DNA of 10,096 nt from Candidatus Heimdallarchaeota archaeon (GCA_023139025.1 JAGLOH010000049.1:1-10096); one strand, 5' to 3'; numbered from the stretch's first letter, positions 1-6,610 are shown. A program made the numbers and translations. Notes: generated from the sequence alone by a model not told the origin.

Positions 1-1
1 G

Positions 2-667
2 CAATACTGGCCAATTCTTGTTAATGACATATTAACTACAAATGTCCGATCACAGGTTTTTCACTTTGTAGCACCAGTTAATTTCTTGAACTACATACAA
101 GTAGCTCCTTTCGATGTGATAAGTTATCTTTTCATTAAAGTCGCCGATGGAGCTGTTATATCTGACGTTGCTGATGAAATCTCTTCCTTTAGTACTGGAT
201 TCATATTTGATGTTGAAAGAGAAGTATTCGTAAGTCCCGATAGCCCCAGATCATCAATTCTTTACTCAGCTATTAACTCAACGCTCCTAATGTCATTCAC
301 TATTAATGCAATAATTCTTGCGTTGTTCGCTTCAATTCAATTAATCGATAAATCAAAAGAAATTGCTACAATGAAAGCCATAGGTATTTCTTCTAGACAA
401 CTGATGAAGTATTATATCTCAGTGTATATCTCTTTACTCGCTTTCACAACAATTGTTGGTCTAATTGTCGGGTATATTTCCTCAACAATGCTTATGGCAG
501 TATTAGCAATTAATAGAACAATTCCACCATATGCAATGGCATTTCCAGTTGGGCAAATAGCATTAGTATTATCGATCTTGTTTGTAACTGCTTTAGTTGG
601 AGCAGCAATACCTACTGTAAGTTCTTCAAAACAAGAAATTGGAACTGAATTAAGACAATCTGCTTAG
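2..667 (+). CDS. FtsX/MacB-type ABC transporter permease, C-terminal part (start lies before the window)
   Basis: The frame is open from base 2 with no stop upstream, so the TTG at 86 is almost certainly an internal Leu codon and about 221 C-terminal residues are visible. The first ~90 visible residues are a soluble, probably extracellular segment. Three hydrophobic stretches follow at about 92-114, 138-169 and 184-204. The loop after the first carries DKSKEIATMKAIGIS, the usual FtsX-domain pattern (R/K-E-I-A-x-x-K/R-A-x-G) that contacts the ATPase. Established: MacB/FtsX permeases act in mechanotransmission, lipoprotein or peptide handling and efflux, not classical import. The stop TAG shares its last base with the GGTGAT ribosome site of the ATPase gene 8 bases on, so the two are co-transcribed and very likely partners. 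The substrate cannot be told from this part. Confidence 0.88.
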   Translation, partial: QYWPILVNDILTTNVRSQVFHFVAPVNFLNYIQVAPFDVISYLFIKVADGAVISDVADEISSFSTGFIFDVEREVFVSPDSPRSSILYSAINSTLLMSFTINAIILALFASIQLIDKSKEIATMKAIGISSRQLMKYYISVYISLLAFTTIVGLIVGYISSTMLMAVLAINRTIPPYAMAFPVGQIALVLSILFVTALVGAAIPTVSSSKQEIGTELRQSA

Positions 668-672
668 GTGAT
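667..672 (+). promoter_or_regulatory. Ribosome binding site GGTGAT overlapping the permease stop codon
   Basis: GGTGAT is complementary to AUCACC at the 3' end of archaeal 16S rRNA and sits three bases before the ATG at 676. Its first G is the last base of the upstream TAG stop, which points to translational coupling of permease and ATPase. Confidence 0.75.
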
Positions 673-675
673 AAA

Positions 676-1551
676 ATGACATTTATAGAAGTACGCGATT
701 TGATAAAAATCTACCACACTAAAGAATTCAATGTAAGAGTTCCTGCTTTAAGGGGAATAGAACTTGAAATAAATCAAGGAGAATTCATCTCAATAATCGG
801 TCCTTCAGGAAGTGGAAAAACCACTCTTCTGCTTGTTCTAGCAGGGATGACTGAACCCTCCGCTGGTCAAATTAGTGTAGGGGGTGTTCGTTTGGACCAA
901 CTAACTGAGGATTCAAGAAGCCTTTATCGACGATATAAAGTAGGAACTTTATGGCAAATCCCTAATAGAAACTTAATTTGGGAGATCAATATCTTGGAAA
1001 ACGTAGAAATTCCTATGCGATTACTTGGTATTCCGCGAGAACAGCGAAAAAAAGATGCAAAAGAATTACTAAGTGAAGTTGGTTTGGCGAAGAGGCTAAA
1101 ACATAAACCTAGTCAGTTATCTGGTGGAGAAGTACAAAGAGCAGGTTTGGCTTGTGCTCTCGCCCATAATCCAATACTTTTACTTGCAGATGAACCTACA
1201 GGAGAACTTGATTCCAAAACTGCAGGAGAGCTTTTGAAATACTTCAAACATTTGAATGAAACCCATGGAATTACCGCGATTATGGTTACTCATGATTTCG
1301 ATGTTGCTAAATCAACAGATAAATTGATTCAAATTGTAGATGGTAGAATCTCTGGTTATTCACCTACTGAAAAACTGAAAACAATCCGTGATATGCATCA
1401 TGTATATCTTGACCGTTATGGCGGGATTCAGCTACCAAGACATGTAATTGATAAATTAAGAGTTCAACAAGAGATTTTCATTGATGAAGAAGATGGTAAA
1501 GTCGTTTTACATCAAAACAATTCTAATGATGTGAAAAAAGCAAAGAAATAA
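676..1551 (+). CDS. ABC transporter ATP-binding protein (MacB/LolD-like) with AbrB-like C-terminal tail
   Basis: This cytoplasmic ATPase of 291 residues has all nucleotide-binding motifs: Walker A GPSGSGKTT at 42-50, Q-loop Gln94, signature LSGGE at 148-152, Walker B ILLLADE at 167-173, D-loop GELDS at 176-180 and switch His206. The D-loop has Glu where family members commonly have Asn or Ala. The order and the LADEPTGELDS run match the ATPases that pair with FtsX-type permeases, and the permease gene lies 8 bases upstream. The family unit normally ends near residue 225. Here about 66 residues follow; the stretch around 243-280 (DRYGGIQLPRHVIDKL, then a beta hairpin ending DGKVVLHQ) resembles an AbrB/SpoVT swapped-hairpin unit (G-x-I-x-L-P-x-x-V...L...DGKVVL). 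The last residues are Lys-rich. The ATG is supported by GGTGAT three bases upstream. Confidence 0.95.
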   Translation: MTFIEVRDLIKIYHTKEFNVRVPALRGIELEINQGEFISIIGPSGSGKTTLLLVLAGMTEPSAGQISVGGVRLDQLTEDSRSLYRRYKVGTLWQIPNRNLIWEINILENVEIPMRLLGIPREQRKKDAKELLSEVGLAKRLKHKPSQLSGGEVQRAGLACALAHNPILLLADEPTGELDSKTAGELLKYFKHLNETHGITAIMVTHDFDVAKSTDKLIQIVDGRISGYSPTEKLKTIRDMHHVYLDRYGGIQLPRHVIDKLRVQQEIFIDEEDGKVVLHQNNSNDVKKAKK

Positions 1552-1566
1552 AAAAAGAAAGTACAG

Positions 1567-1598
1567 TTATATCTTGTAGTAAGTGAAATTCAAATTTC
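1567..1598 (+). promoter_or_regulatory. Possible weak promoter and inverted repeat before the small membrane protein genes
   Basis: In the 65-base gap after the ATPase gene, TTATAT at 1567-1572 could be a TATA box, with a start near 1596 and a leader of about 20 bases. GAAAT (1585-1589) and ATTTC (1594-1598) form a 5-bp inverted repeat over that predicted start. No ribosome site precedes the ATG at 1617. Read-through from the ABC genes is an equally good explanation. Confidence 0.25.
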
Positions 1599-1616
1599 CT
1601 TTACTTCAAATAGACT

Positions 1617-1946
1617 ATGTCAAACAAAGCAGATGAATCCAAATTAGTGATAAGAATGACTAAAAAGAAACCACTCTCATGGATAAGGAAGGTCGAAAGA
1701 AAGCCATCACCAAGTAAACTAAAACCAGACAGATTATTTGATCTAGTTGTTATAAAAATGATGGCTGCTCTTGCAATGAGTGTAGCACTATTATTTGGCG
1801 GGGGAACTGTCTTTATTTATGCTGTTGCAGGAAACATTGCTGTTGGTTCATATGACAGTACAGTTGGGACAATATTTGGAGTTCACATAGCTTTACTGAT
1901 GTTCTTTTATTCTTTTGCACTGTTTAAGTACATTGTAAGTGATTAA
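1617..1946 (+). CDS. Unknown small two-helix membrane protein
   Basis: I do not recognise a family for these 109 residues. Residues 1-40 are polar and rich in Lys/Arg (for example TKKKP and KVERK), which by the positive-inside rule should be cytoplasmic. Two hydrophobic helices follow at about 42-72 and 83-105, joined by a short loop, so both ends are predicted inside. The gene ends one base before the ATG of the next membrane protein and the two are surely translated together. It follows the ABC transporter pair by 65 bases, so a role as an accessory subunit is possible but unproven. There is no ribosome site at the ATG; the start rests on the open frame and on the basic N-terminus. Confidence 0.7.
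   Translation: MSNKADESKLVIRMTKKKPLSWIRKVERKPSPSKLKPDRLFDLVVIKMMAALAMSVALLFGGGTVFIYAVAGNIAVGSYDSTVGTIFGVHIALLMFFYSFALFKYIVSD
1939..1943 (+). promoter_or_regulatory. Ribosome site GTGAT inside the last codons of the upstream gene
   Basis: GTGAT spans the final Ser-Asp codons of the small membrane protein and lies four bases before the ATG at 1948. The layout equals the GGTGAT-AAA-ATG site at 667-678. This favours ATG 1948 over the in-frame GTG at 1939 as the start of the next gene. Confidence 0.6.
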
Positions 1947-1947
1947 A

Positions 1948-2769
1948 ATGCGGTTTCCATTTAGAAAAGACAAAGCAGACAAAAAAGAAACAGATTTTTT
2001 GAGTCTTACTCTAAAAGAAAAAATGAAACTGACTGCTCTTTTTTGCTTGAAATGGGGAGGTATAGTTATAGTAGTAGAAATCCTTGTCTGGGTACTTCTA
2101 GAAGTAACTGTTGGTGGTTTCTTTTTCGAAACCTCCGTGTTCGTAGCTATGGGGGGATACTTCTATTCAGGTGAACTTATAGCATTTAATGGTGGTGCAA
2201 TCTTCGAAACAACCCTTCTTTATCTCCCTGCTGCATCTCTGATTCTTGGAGGGTGTATGGGGGGTTTAAGTAGATATAATGTACCTCCAAAAATGAGAAT
2301 TATTGAACCAGATGATCAAGCAGTTACACCATCTGAGTTTCAAATCAGAATCAGATATGATGAGATCAGAATAGATCCTGAAACTATTTCTGTATATGTT
2401 AATGATAAAGCTATTCCAAGTAAAATTAACAAAGAAAAAAAAATAGTTTATATTCCTAAAGTCTTCAAAACTCCTCCAAAAAAAGCTGTATCTTTATTCA
2501 TCAGTGCTATAACTCATGATGAAAAAGGAAAAGAGATTAAAGACAAAATCCGAGTGATTTGTGATCCTGAATCAGATAGAGAGGATTATCTTGATTATTG
2601 GGAATTCAAGAGAGAAGATGAAACCTTCTGGGGAAAAGAGATGATAGCTTCAAACAAACATGCCAAAAGAAATCTAACAGCCGTAAAACTGGTGATTTTA
2701 GCAGTAGTATTGATTGGAGCTAATTATCTGTTAAGCATTATAGTTAGAGCAATCTCAATGAAATTATAG
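1948..2769 (+). CDS. Unknown three-helix membrane protein with an Ig-like beta domain
   Basis: With the start at ATG 1948 the protein has 273 residues. A basic N-terminus (RKDKADKK) precedes a hydrophobic helix at about 33-57. A second lies at about 86-106, ending in a Gly-rich stretch, and a third at about 245-268. Residues about 115-205 look like a beta-sandwich: a proline-led linker, VTPSEFQIRIRYDE, then IDPETISVYVNDKAI, which is the pattern of Ig-like or SbsA-type domains. Charge bias puts this domain on the cytoplasmic side, unusual for such folds; a weakly hydrophobic stretch at 62-80 might be another helix and would reverse the topology. It is co-translated with the 109-residue protein and lies just before the protease gene. 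No family is recognised; a structural or accessory role at the membrane is inference. Confidence 0.72.
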   Translation: MRFPFRKDKADKKETDFLSLTLKEKMKLTALFCLKWGGIVIVVEILVWVLLEVTVGGFFFETSVFVAMGGYFYSGELIAFNGGAIFETTLLYLPAASLILGGCMGGLSRYNVPPKMRIIEPDDQAVTPSEFQIRIRYDEIRIDPETISVYVNDKAIPSKINKEKKIVYIPKVFKTPPKKAVSLFISAITHDEKGKEIKDKIRVICDPESDREDYLDYWEFKREDETFWGKEMIASNKHAKRNLTAVKLVILAVVLIGANYLLSIIVRAISMKL

Positions 2770-2827
2770 ATAGAATTATTGCTTGATTGTGAACATTTTT
2801 AATGATATTTGTCACATGTAACCTAAA

Positions 2828-2832
2828 GAGGT
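2828..2832 (+). promoter_or_regulatory. Ribosome site GAGGT that sets the protease start
   Basis: GAGGT, complementary to ACCUC of 16S rRNA, stands eight bases before the ATG at 2841. The upstream in-frame ATG at 2802 has no such site and would add 13 residues in front of an otherwise ordinary signal peptide, so 2841 is preferred. Confidence 0.65.
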
Positions 2833-2840
2833 CACTTTTT

Positions 2841-5039
2841 ATGAATACAAGAATGAGGAAGATAATTTATTTTAGTATTAGTTTAGCATTCATAGTTCTC
2901 TTAGGGAACACTTATGCCACTTTAGGAATTGACACTGAATTTAATTCAGAGCAGAATGAATATGCAAAGATTGCTTACGATTTATTCAAAAGTGATCCTA
3001 CAAATCCCACACAAATTCTGAAATACAAATATTTGTCAGAAAATCCTCAACCTGTTTATGATTTGCCAAAACTCAGTGTTCCAATCAAAGCAGATGTTAT
3101 AGATGAGGTACAAGATTTCTGGATAATTGATTCCTTTCTCTCCACCCCTTATCTCTATGTGGAGCGTCCAGCTAAATTACTAGCTATAGGCGCGAACAGT
3201 TATGTTTATGTTTTATCCAGCCTAGTTTCTTCAGAAGGACTATCTAATGCAAGAGCAAAAGCAGAAGCTTGGAGAGATGAATTTGAAACAAAGATATATC
3301 CTAATGATATTCTCTACTTTGGTGATCCTGATGGATATCTTGGAGATATCGATGGCGATTTTCATGTAACAATTCTAATATCTGATTTAGATGGTGGAGT
3401 TGCGGGATATTTTGATCCAAATAATGAATCACCAGGATTGACATCAAACACAAGAGAAATGGTTTATGTTGATTACTTTACATCTTATGGTGTTTTAGCT
3501 CATGAGTTTCAACACTTAATTCATTTTAATTATGATATTGATGAATTCTGGTGGATTGATGAAGGTTGTGCTGAACTTGCCAAATATCTCAATGGATACG
3601 ATGTCATTAATAATTTGACAGTTTTTGCTCGAGATTATTTTGCCCATAATATTGATGACTCATTATTATATTGGAATTATGAGAGCTTGGGTGGAAAAGA
3701 TGTTCGTATTGATTATGGAAGTGCCTATCTCTTTATTTTCTATATAGCTGAGAAATATGGGATTGATGCTGTTACCTTCTTAGTCAATGAGACAGCTGGT
3801 GGAGCACCTAGTATTGAAAATGCTCTTGCGAGTGTCGGATATTCTATTGAGTTTAATGATTTGTTCTTAAATTGGGCAACAGCATTATATGTAGACGATA
3901 CATCATTTGGAGGAGGATTATATGGTTTTAATAACCTTGATATTATAATGGACTATGAATTAATTTCAACAGTTCCAACATCTGAATTTAATAAATTAAA
4001 TAGGTTTTATGGGCTGTATGTTGCGAAATTGAATTCACCTCCTGATTACCTTATGTTTGAACCAACTGATCCTGCTTCAACTTATTTGGGAATGTCTTTC
4101 GCTGTTCATGATATGAATGGATGGACAGTAACCAAAAGTATTCAAAATACAGGTATTGTTGAATTCTTGAATGGTACGCTTGTAGATGAAGTATTTATAA
4201 TAACTAGTTTGATGACAGCAACAACACCTATAATTTCAACTGGGAGTCAATTTGGTTTGGGATCTACAGATTATATCGATTTTACATTATTACCAGGTAG
4301 CCCTCTTACAGTGGATTCTCTTAGCTATAATTATGTAAGTGGAAATTGGAATTTTTCGTTGTATAATGTAGTTATTCTAGATGAAAATTCAACACCTATT
4401 ACTGATTCAAGTGGAATAGATGTGTATGTTCAATTCCAGATTGATGGGGCCTCAACAATTTATACAATTCTTGCAATGAATTATTCGGTATCTCTTGATT
4501 GGTACATTACACTATCCTTACAATCTTTTGATGAAGCAACATATGATGTGTCAATTATCGCATCTGGATCATCACAATATGGTGAATCAGCTGTAGATCT
4601 GATTAATATTGATCACATTCTAGCTGTTGAAGAACCTTCTTTCACTTTGAACGGTGAATCAACGGGAATTTATGTAAGGGGAAATGCAAGCTACACTCAA
4701 CTTGATGCGTGGAGTTCATTCTCAGAAAATGTTCTTGTAATGATTCTCTTATATGATTCACAAGGAGTAACTGTAGATGCATTTTCAATGCTTTATAATC
4801 CATCTACAAATGACTGGGAAAGTGGTTTAATCGATCTCAGTATGTACTTCGGAGACTATCATATTAAAGTAAGCTTCAGATATGCGGGTCGAACAGTTAA
4901 ATCTGTAGATTCGGATACATTTGCTATTGAAGGTAATCCACTTCCAACAGCTTCATTAGATTTTTCATTCTGGATGGGATTAATCATTATCAGTATTGGT
5001 ATATCAATTGTAACAATTATTAGAAAACGTAGAAGATAG
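2841..5039 (+). CDS. Secreted, membrane-anchored HExxH zinc metalloprotease
   Basis: The protein is 732 residues from ATG 2841. Residues 1-26 form a signal peptide: RMRK, a hydrophobic core, and a likely cut after TYA. Residues 161-186 hold the Asp/Gly-rich run GDPDGYLGDIDGD...SDLDGG, a putative Ca-binding region often seen ahead of the active site in such surface peptidases. The active site is AHEFQH, with zinc ligands His221 and His225 and catalytic Glu222. It is followed by WWIDEGCAE, where Glu241 or Glu245 would be the third zinc ligand, a gluzincin-type layout. About residues 390-700 look like beta-rich domains with Asn/Ser/Thr. A hydrophobic helix at about 710-727 and the tail RKRRR anchor the C-terminus, leaving the enzyme outside the cell. 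It is the last gene of the run starting with the ABC transporter. A protease of the M30/M6-like type is likely; the exact family and the substrate are unknown. Confidence 0.87.
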   Translation: MNTRMRKIIYFSISLAFIVLLGNTYATLGIDTEFNSEQNEYAKIAYDLFKSDPTNPTQILKYKYLSENPQPVYDLPKLSVPIKADVIDEVQDFWIIDSFLSTPYLYVERPAKLLAIGANSYVYVLSSLVSSEGLSNARAKAEAWRDEFETKIYPNDILYFGDPDGYLGDIDGDFHVTILISDLDGGVAGYFDPNNESPGLTSNTREMVYVDYFTSYGVLAHEFQHLIHFNYDIDEFWWIDEGCAELAKYLNGYDVINNLTVFARDYFAHNIDDSLLYWNYESLGGKDVRIDYGSAYLFIFYIAEKYGIDAVTFLVNETAGGAPSIENALASVGYSIEFNDLFLNWATALYVDDTSFGGGLYGFNNLDIIMDYELISTVPTSEFNKLNRFYGLYVAKLNSPPDYLMFEPTDPASTYLGMSFAVHDMNGWTVTKSIQNTGIVEFLNGTLVDEVFIITSLMTATTPIISTGSQFGLGSTDYIDFTLLPGSPLTVDSLSYNYVSGNWNFSLYNVVILDENSTPITDSSGIDVYVQFQIDGASTIYTILAMNYSVSLDWYITLSLQSFDEATYDVSIIASGSSQYGESAVDLINIDHILAVEEPSFTLNGESTGIYVRGNASYTQLDAWSSFSENVLVMILLYDSQGVTVDAFSMLYNPSTNDWESGLIDLSMYFGDYHIKVSFRYAGRTVKSVDSDTFAIEGNPLPTASLDFSFWMGLIIISIGISIVTIIRKRRR

Positions 5040-5059
5040 AAAATCCTCTTCTAATCTCA

Positions 5060-5066
5060 TTTTTTT
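5060..5066 (+). terminator. T-run terminator after the protease gene
   Basis: Seven consecutive T follow the protease stop by 20 bases in a pyrimidine-rich stretch. Archaeal polymerase stops at such U-tracts without needing a hairpin, and none is seen here. The next gene has its own promoter just after. Confidence 0.5.
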
Positions 5067-5093
5067 CATTTATCCAACTACCATTTACTATAA

Positions 5094-5102
5094 TTTTATA
5101 TA
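5094..5102 (+). promoter_or_regulatory. TATA box of the GTPase gene (leaderless arrangement)
   Basis: TTTTATATA is a good archaeal TATA box. Its centre lies about 27 bases before the ATG at 5125, so the predicted transcription start falls on or next to the start codon. No GGTG or GAGG site precedes that ATG. Both facts point to a leaderless mRNA. Confidence 0.65.
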
Positions 5103-5124
5103 CTGATTCTCTAAACAAATACTT

Positions 5125-5883
5125 ATGAGTCAACTAGAGTTATCTAACCTTTTTTCAGTTGATAGGGAAGGAAAACCAACAATCAAGATAGTTCTGTTTG
5201 GACCTCCGATGAGCGGTAAAACAAGCATGCTGACAGTTTTCAATGCACTCAGAAGAATGGAGAATCCAAAAACTATTGTTTCAGCATTAACAAAAATACA
5301 AGATGATTCAGGTCGTACAGTATTTTTTGATCAAGGTGTCTTTCAAACACCTCCATTTAAGGGAAATAATTTTGATAGATTGCGATACCAACTCTGGACA
5401 GTTCCCGGAGAAGAAAGACACAAAGTTCAGAGAGATATTGTCATGAAAGGTGTCGATGCAGTTATTCTATTTTTGAACTTCGAAAAAACAGCAAAGGAGC
5501 AAAATGAAGCAATTATCAAGGAAGCTAAGGAAATAGTAGGTGAGAAATTTGGATCTGTGATTCCTGTAGTTGCATATATCAACAAATCTGATTTATCTGC
5601 TGAGGAAAGACTTGATAAAAGAGATATTATCCAAAATCTACTTGATGAAGGTGCTATTCATAGTGATAAAGCCGCAAACTTAGTATTAACTGGAAGCTGC
5701 TTAAACGCAAGGAATGATTTACTTTCTATCCTAACATCTCCAAAAAGAGATGAGCACTTTGATGATAGTAGCAGATTGCGAATAGATAAGAGGCCAGATT
5801 CAGTTTGGTTGATTGTTAAACCTATTCAAAAACTCACTCAGTTAGCTGTAGAACAAAGATTGGAATACGTCCAGAACATCTGA
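5125..5883 (+). CDS. MglA-like small GTPase (Ras superfamily)
   Basis: This is a soluble 252-residue GTPase. The P-loop (G1) is GPPMSGKTS at 26-34. The G3 region reads WTVPGEE at 91-97, preceded by a beta strand; the motif TVPG in place of DxxG is a hallmark of bacterial MglA and its archaeal relatives, as is the following run ending in KGVDAVILFL (108-117). G4 is NKSD at 153-156 and a G5-like GSCLNA lies at 190-195. Known MglA proteins are polarity switches that work with MglB-type roadblock proteins; no roadblock gene is in the window. A C-terminal extension of about 55 residues follows the G domain and has no CAAX-type lipidation signal. The gene stands alone with its own promoter. GTPase identity is sure; the cellular role (signalling, polarity, trafficking) is not. 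Confidence 0.92.
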   Translation: MSQLELSNLFSVDREGKPTIKIVLFGPPMSGKTSMLTVFNALRRMENPKTIVSALTKIQDDSGRTVFFDQGVFQTPPFKGNNFDRLRYQLWTVPGEERHKVQRDIVMKGVDAVILFLNFEKTAKEQNEAIIKEAKEIVGEKFGSVIPVVAYINKSDLSAEERLDKRDIIQNLLDEGAIHSDKAANLVLTGSCLNARNDLLSILTSPKRDEHFDDSSRLRIDKRPDSVWLIVKPIQKLTQLAVEQRLEYVQNI

Positions 5884-5888
5884 AATTC

Positions 5889-5905
5889 CATTCTTTTTCT
5901 GTTTT
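5889..5905 (+). terminator. T-rich terminator after the GTPase gene
   Basis: The stretch from 5889 holds a run of five T and a run of four T within 20 bases of the GTPase stop, in a convergent gap. It is a plausible archaeal U-tract terminator without a hairpin. Confidence 0.35.
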
Positions 5906-5915
5906 AAATCCATTA

Positions 5916-5946
5916 TAATAATTGGACTGATTTTAAACAATTATTA
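5916..5946. repeat. 9-bp inverted repeat in the convergent gap
   Basis: TAATAATTG (5916-5924) and CAATTATTA (5938-5946) pair perfectly around a 13-base loop. It lies between the two convergent genes, midway between their T-rich ends. It could act as a boundary hairpin for both transcripts, though its all-but-pure A/T content makes chance more likely. Confidence 0.4.
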
Positions 5947-5948
5947 GC

Positions 5949-5955
5949 AAAAAAA
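5949..5955 (-). terminator. T-run terminator of the unknown minus-strand gene
   Basis: On the minus strand seven T occur about 35 bases after the stop of the unknown protein gene, with further T-rich sequence before them. This fits U-tract termination. Confidence 0.4.
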
Positions 5956-5989
5956 GATAAGACAACTTCCTTACAAAAGAGATGATTGT

Positions 5990-6553
5990 TTAGAATTGAA
6001 TTACGTTATCTACGCTAATTTTTGCTAATTCGTATGGGGTGTTGCGTGGAACTTCAACTATACGAAGTTCAAATGGACCTCTTCTGAAATATCTATTCTC
6101 AAAGCTGAAATATTCGTCCATTGTTTTTCTTAACATTCTGTTGAGAGATTCAGTGATATCTCTAGTTCCAACAGGTTTATGATTAAAGTATTTGCTCTGA
6201 ACTACTCTAATTAGTTCATATTTGCTTATCTTAGTTTGATCCCTTAGACGTAATAACTCAAGCATTAAAGCTGAGTTTACTTGACCACTATAACAGTTCA
6301 ATCTGTTTATGATTCTTTTATAGCGGATGGGATGTGCATCTTCAATCCTAAATCGGTCAACGCTTAAGAAAGCACCTGCACTATAAGCTATAATCAATCC
6401 CATAGCTGTATTAAATTCTCGCAAACGAATTGCTTCGTTTAAACGAACTCTTTTACCATTCTCAGTAGTAAATAGTTGAGCTGATTGTCGTAGGACACGA
6501 TCAATCTGGGCCCTCACCTCTAGTTCGTCCATATCTTGCTGAAATATGCTCAC
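5990..6553 (-). CDS. Unknown basic soluble protein, possibly a winged-helix regulator
   Basis: I do not recognise this protein of 187 residues (190 if the upstream GTG at 6562 is used). The start chosen is the GTG at 6553, because GGTGAT lies four bases before it; the GTG at 6562 overlaps that site. There is no signal peptide and no membrane helix. The first 85 residues are mostly helical and Arg-rich. From about 95 to 168 a run of helices (starting ALMLELLRLRD, then ISKYELIRVVQS, then TRDITESLNRMLRK) is followed by two strands with a turn (ENRYFRRGPFELRIVEV). That order resembles a winged helix-turn-helix with a basic wing. The inference of DNA binding is weak but fits the inverted repeat found in its own promoter. 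It lies between the GTPase gene (convergent) and the actin-like gene (divergent). Confidence 0.68.
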   Translation of the reverse strand: MSIFQQDMDELEVRAQIDRVLRQSAQLFTTENGKRVRLNEAIRLREFNTAMGLIIAYSAGAFLSVDRFRIEDAHPIRYKRIINRLNCYSGQVNSALMLELLRLRDQTKISKYELIRVVQSKYFNHKPVGTRDITESLNRMLRKTMDEYFSFENRYFRRGPFELRIVEVPRNTPYELAKISVDNVIQF

Positions 6554-6557
6554 AGTT

Positions 6558-6563
6558 ATCACC
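6558..6563 (-). promoter_or_regulatory. Ribosome site GGTGAT within a small hairpin
   Basis: On the minus strand GGTGAT stands four bases before the GTG at 6553. It is enclosed by CACAG (6567-6563) and CTGTG (6555-6551), which can pair as a 5-bp stem with a 7-base loop, so part of the start region could be hidden in the mRNA. Confidence 0.5.
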
Positions 6564-6573
6564 TGTGTTTACG

Positions 6574-6596
6574 TGTGCTAGCCATAAAATAGCACA
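6574..6596. promoter_or_regulatory. Inverted repeat TGTGCTA-N9-TAGCACA, candidate operator
   Basis: Perfect 7-bp arms at 6574-6580 and 6590-6596 surround the predicted transcription start of the unknown minus-strand gene, just downstream of its TATA box. Only half of the repeat would be transcribed, so a DNA site for a dimeric repressor is more likely than an RNA hairpin. The binding protein is unknown; the gene's own product is one candidate. Confidence 0.45.
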
Positions 6597-6600
6597 TGCA

Positions 6601-6610
6601 TTTATATACT
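6601..6610 (-). promoter_or_regulatory. TATA box of the unknown minus-strand gene
   Basis: On the minus strand the bases read AGTATATAAA, a close match to the archaeal TATA consensus. Transcription would start near 6578, giving a leader of roughly 25 bases that includes the GGTGAT site. Confidence 0.6.

Noticed and set aside
86..667. TTG at 86 as the real start of the permease
   Set aside because: The frame continues to the window edge and an FtsX permease needs an upstream first helix and periplasmic-type domain.
2802..2840. Protease start at the upstream ATG 2802
   Set aside because: It has no ribosome site and would place 13 extra residues before a normal signal peptide; GAGGT supports 2841.
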